A stretch of DNA of 64,000 bases from the NCBI RefSeq assembly GCF_048087625.1, contig NZ_CP159805.1:1178001-1242000 (forward strand). The letters are read 5' to 3'. The position numbers and the translations under genes were made by a program. This stretch comes from Pseudothioglobus sp905182815 (GTDB lineage: Bacteria > Pseudomonadota > Gammaproteobacteria > PS1 > Pseudothioglobaceae). Under the pieces are notes generated by a model. That model saw only the letters and a list, made by a program, of their open reading frames with translations. It ran no database searches and had not been told where the DNA came from. The stretch's first letter is position 1. Each line of letters starts with the position of its first letter. Positions 61,878 through 64,000 of this stretch are shown here, piece after piece.

Positions 61878-62475
61878 GACAGCAAAAAAAACGCTTGCAC
61901 TAGCAAGTATATTTCAATCAACAGCTTTAGTGCATCAACTCGCTCTGACAGGTAAATGTGATGGCCATACTAATAAAGCAAGCCTTAGCAGTATTGTTAG
62001 CAAAAGTGACTCTATTGATGAAATATTTACCTCTCCCGAGGACCTAAAGTTAGGCTTTGATTCATTAAAATTAATTCTTGAGAAGAAAACAATTGATATG
62101 CACAATGTTATGCTCTATGCAACGGCCCTAATAAATTTAGAAAAAAAATTAATGAAAAAACCAGATTTATTAAATCAAATTTCAAAAGAAATTAGTGTTA
62201 TTAATAAACAAGAATTTTTTGACATTCACCATAGCAATTCAATAGCTAGACTGGCAGAGCTTTATAAAAATACACTTGGAAGCCTCAATCCAACAATCAT
62301 GGTCCGAGGTGAACAAATTTATCTTTCAAACCGTCATACTGCAAACCATATAAGAGCCTTGTTACTTGCAGGAATAAGAGCTGTGTCTTTATGGAAAACT
62401 CAAGGCGGTAATACTTGGCAATTATTGCTTAATAAGAAGAAAACACTTGAATGTATTAAATCTTTAGCAAATTAA
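61870..62475 (+). CDS. hflD: High-frequency lysogenisation protein HflD homologue
   Basis: A 201-residue helical protein matching HflD: TLALASIFQSTALVHQLALTGKCD near the N terminus (shown split: TLALASIFQ and STALVHQLAL), SLNPTIMVRGEQ and LLLAGIRAVSLWKTQGG. In E. coli HflD affects lambda lysogeny by binding CII; its housekeeping role is unclear. The ATG at 61870 overlaps the mnmA stop and fits the family N terminus better than an earlier GTG/ATG-like start at 61843. Confidence 0.9.
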   Translation: MNKTAKKTLALASIFQSTALVHQLALTGKCDGHTNKASLSSIVSKSDSIDEIFTSPEDLKLGFDSLKLILEKKTIDMHNVMLYATALINLEKKLMKKPDLLNQISKEISVINKQEFFDIHHSNSIARLAELYKNTLGSLNPTIMVRGEQIYLSNRHTANHIRALLLAGIRAVSLWKTQGGNTWQLLLNKKKTLECIKSLAN

Positions 62476-62493
62476 CCTAATGCAAACAAATGC

Positions 62494-62522
62494 TTGCATA
62501 AATCAAGTCGAGACTCTATAAT
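62494..62522 (+). promoter_or_regulatory. Predicted sigma70 promoter of rpsT
   Basis: TTGCAT (62494-62499) and TATAAT (62517-62522) with a 17-base spacer, 37 bases before the gene. ATGCAA and TTGCAT form a dyad at 62480-62499 over the -35. Confidence 0.7.
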
Positions 62523-62558
62523 TCATGTTTTCGTAATTTAAGCATTAACTAATAAAAT

Positions 62559-62819
62559 ATGGCCAATTCAGCAGGATCAAAAAAACGCGCAAGACAAGCA
62601 GTAAAGCGCAATAAACATAACTCTCAAATTAGAGCAAAAGTTCGTACCTTTATTAAGAAGGTTTCCTATGCTATTGATGCTGGAGATAAAAAAGAAGCAA
62701 CTAGTGGTTTTACTGAAATGCAAAAAAATGTTGATCAGGCTGTAAGCAAGGGTTTAATGCATAAAAATCAAGCGGCTAGAAAGAAATCTCGTATTATTGC
62801 TCAAATTAAGGCGCTATAA
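62559..62819 (+). CDS. rpsT: 30S ribosomal protein S20
   Basis: An 86-residue basic ribosomal protein, start MANSAGSKKRARQAVKRNKH, with GLMHKNQAARKKSR near the end. It binds 16S rRNA. A good promoter lies before and a terminator after, so it is a single-gene unit. No autoregulatory structure is evident in the short leader. Confidence 0.97.
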   Translation: MANSAGSKKRARQAVKRNKHNSQIRAKVRTFIKKVSYAIDAGDKKEATSGFTEMQKNVDQAVSKGLMHKNQAARKKSRIIAQIKAL

Positions 62820-62847
62820 AATTTGCTTACTGCAGGTTAATATATCG

Positions 62848-62869
62848 ATAGCAAAATCATTGCTATAAT
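62848..62869 (+). promoter_or_regulatory. Inverted repeat and extended -10 before the Smr gene
   Basis: ATAGCAA and TTGCTAT (62848-62854 and 62860-62866) form a perfect dyad overlapping TGCTATAAT (62861-62869), an extended -10. The start would fall near 62876, inside the rpsT terminator, so transcripts would begin past its 5' arm. Confidence 0.45.
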
Positions 62870-62871
62870 TA

Positions 62872-62895
62872 AAGCCCTCTGTTGAGGGTTTTTTT
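62872..62895 (+). terminator. Rho-independent terminator of rpsT
   Basis: CCCTC (62875-62879) and GAGGG (62884-62888) with a 4-base loop, flanked by A residues and followed by seven T residues. Confidence 0.85.
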
Positions 62896-62916
62896 ATATT
62901 CAAATTTTTTACTAAT

Positions 62917-63411
62917 ATGATTAATGAAAGCGACAAATCATTATTTCGATCTACTATAGATCAACAGAAACCTATCGATAAAGATGGTGTTAAAAAAACT
63001 GCTACCTCTAAAAATGGGTCAAACAAACTGTTTCAAAAATATAGTTTTTTATATGAACCTAATATATCTGGCTCCGAAGCTGTAGTTCATTATAAATCTG
63101 GATTATCGCCAAAAGTTCTTAAAAAAATGAAACAAGGCAACATAGGCTCCACTCCATCAATTGACTTGCATGGCCATAAGATAGAGGAGGCATGCCAATC
63201 ACTCTCTAAGTTTATTCATTTTCATTCAAACGAACGCTTTATTCATGTTATTCATGGAAAAGGTTATCACTCAGATAATGGCCTCTCAATTATGAAGTCC
63301 CAAGTAGTTCATTATCTAAAGCAACACCCAGAAGTGCTGGCATTCTGTTCCTGCACGCAGGAAATGGGCGGAACTGGGGCTGTTTTTGTTCACCTCAAAG
63401 CAAATGTTTAA
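62917..63411 (+). CDS. Smr-domain protein (SmrA/SmrB-like)
   Basis: A 164-residue protein with a C-terminal Smr domain: IDLHGHKIEEACQSL, VIHGKGYHSD and GGTGAVFVHLK. The N-terminal half is Lys-rich and less ordered. Such proteins are RNA or DNA endonucleases; SmrB cleaves mRNA at collided ribosomes. Which role applies cannot be read. It overlaps xseA by 8 bases. Confidence 0.87.
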   Translation: MINESDKSLFRSTIDQQKPIDKDGVKKTATSKNGSNKLFQKYSFLYEPNISGSEAVVHYKSGLSPKVLKKMKQGNIGSTPSIDLHGHKIEEACQSLSKFIHFHSNERFIHVIHGKGYHSDNGLSIMKSQVVHYLKQHPEVLAFCSCTQEMGGTGAVFVHLKANV

Positions 63412-64000
63412 TATTGATGAAATTTATACCGTATCTAACTTCTTGAGGTTGTGTCGAAGCTCAATTGAAAAAAATGTGCCGCATTGTTTCATTCAAGGTG
63501 AAATTTCAAACTTATCTAAACCATCTTCTGGGCATTGGTATTTTTCATTAAAAGATTCAAGTGGTCAAATCAGATGTGCATTTTTTAGGTTAAATCAGCG
63601 AAAAGTACAATTTAATCCTGAAAATGGAATGTCTGTAATTATTAGAGGGGCGCCAACACTTTATGAACAAAGAGGAGATTTTCAGCTAATAGTTCAACAA
63701 ATGGAGCCCGCAGGAATTGGAAACCTTCAGCTTGCGTTTGACCAACTAAAGAATAAGTTAAGGATTGAGGGATTATTTGAATTGGAGAATAAAAAAGATC
63801 TGCCCTTGTATCCTAAAAAAATTGGCGTCATCTCTTCATCCACTGGTTCAGTTATAAAGGACATAATTAAAGTTTTAAATTCACGCTACCCTTTTGCCGA
63901 AATTCTGCTTTATGACACAGTTGTTCAAGGTGAAAATGCGCATAAAAAAATAGTTAAAGCGCTTCAAGCTGCTGACAGTCAAAAAAATTGTGATGTTCTC
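63404..64000 (+). CDS. xseA: Exodeoxyribonuclease VII large subunit, 3' end missing
   Basis: Starts at ATG 63404, overlapping the Smr gene by 8 bases, and remains open to the window end (199 codons visible of about 400-450). N-terminal OB-fold: SNFLRLCRSSIEKN, FIQGEISNLSKPSSGHWYFS and CAFFRLN. The catalytic domain begins around PLYPKKIGVISSSTGSVIKDI. With XseB it degrades single-stranded DNA. Confidence 0.95.
   Translation, partial: MFNIDEIYTVSNFLRLCRSSIEKNVPHCFIQGEISNLSKPSSGHWYFSLKDSSGQIRCAFFRLNQRKVQFNPENGMSVIIRGAPTLYEQRGDFQLIVQQMEPAGIGNLQLAFDQLKNKLRIEGLFELENKKDLPLYPKKIGVISSSTGSVIKDIIKVLNSRYPFAEILLYDTVVQGENAHKKIVKALQAADSQKNCDVL

Noticed and set aside
1..64000. Horizontally acquired island, prophage or defence system
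   Set aside because: No integrase, transposase, phage, restriction, toxin-antitoxin or CRISPR genes; composition and gene families look uniform.

Overview
The window is AT-rich, densely packed chromosomal DNA holding about 67 protein genes, two of them cut by the window edges. No tRNA, rRNA, tmRNA, CRISPR array, insertion sequence or prophage was seen. Families and neighbourhoods (ratA next to smpB, mnmA-hflD, tolQRA with ybgC, fur opposite bamE, rlmN near ispG, grxD, hemA-prfA) point to a gammaproteobacterium. Short gaps, many 1-14 base overlaps, low GC and scattering of usually clustered genes suggest a small streamlined genome, possibly a marine SUP05/Thioglobus-like lineage. That placement is inference and was not tested.

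Layout. 1-9.3 kb (+): map (partial), DUF502, aspS, nadA, yebC, purL, a YgjP-type metalloprotease. 9.3-11.3 kb (-): grxD, a small methyltransferase, trhO. 11.4-13.7 kb (+): dxs and a DUF2062 membrane protein. 13.7-20.1 kb (-): ispG, a short membrane protein in the rodZ position, rlmN, ndk, an FAD oxidoreductase, an alpha/beta hydrolase, an HU protein, smpB. 20.1-21.9 kb (+): ratA, an rluE-like gene, DUF455. 21.8-24.1 kb (-): rnhA and an asparagine-synthase-family enzyme resembling N-acetylglutaminylglutamine amidotransferase. 24.2-26.8 kb (+): leuC, leuD, ruvA. 26.8-31.7 kb (-): an RND pump and typA. 31.9-35.6 kb (+): rlmE, ispB, dinG. 35.6-38.9 kb: a peroxiredoxin, a 670-base gap with a Fur box, a cation-diffusion transporter, ruvC, a thioredoxin. 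38.9-45.9 kb (-): one long operon ruvB-ybgC-tolQ-tolR-tolA-glyS-dtd-yffB. 46-48.4 kb (+): hemA-prfA. 48.4-49.6 kb (-): fur-znuB. 49.7-58.8 kb (+): bamE, ccmAB, metK, ahcY, glyQ, a YqaA protein, an NlpD-like lipoprotein, an MscS channel, miaB. 58.8-59.8 kb (-): a polysaccharide deacetylase. 59.9-64 kb (+): phoH, mnmA-hflD, rpsT, an Smr protein, xseA (partial).

Function. Most genes are housekeeping: translation and tRNA/rRNA modification (aspS, glyQ/glyS, prfA, miaB, mnmA, rlmN, rlmE, trhO, dtd, rpsT, smpB), isoprenoids (dxs, ispG, ispB), envelope (tolQRA, bamE, NlpD-like), recombination and repair (ruvABC, dinG, xseA), and redox or metal handling (grxD, peroxiredoxin, thioredoxin, fur, znuB, CDF pump).

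The most interesting content is regulatory. First, metK has a SAM-II-type leader and the next gene, ahcY, has an SAH riboswitch, so neighbouring genes of the methyl cycle appear to sense its substrate and its by-product separately. Second, the gap at 36.4-36.8 kb has a near-consensus Fur box over a sigma70-like minus-strand promoter, and a strong minus-strand terminator about 250 bases downstream, with no long reading frame between. This fits an undescribed Fur-controlled small RNA whose terminator loop carries an anti-Shine-Dalgarno sequence. Both are readings of the sequence by eye and were not computed.
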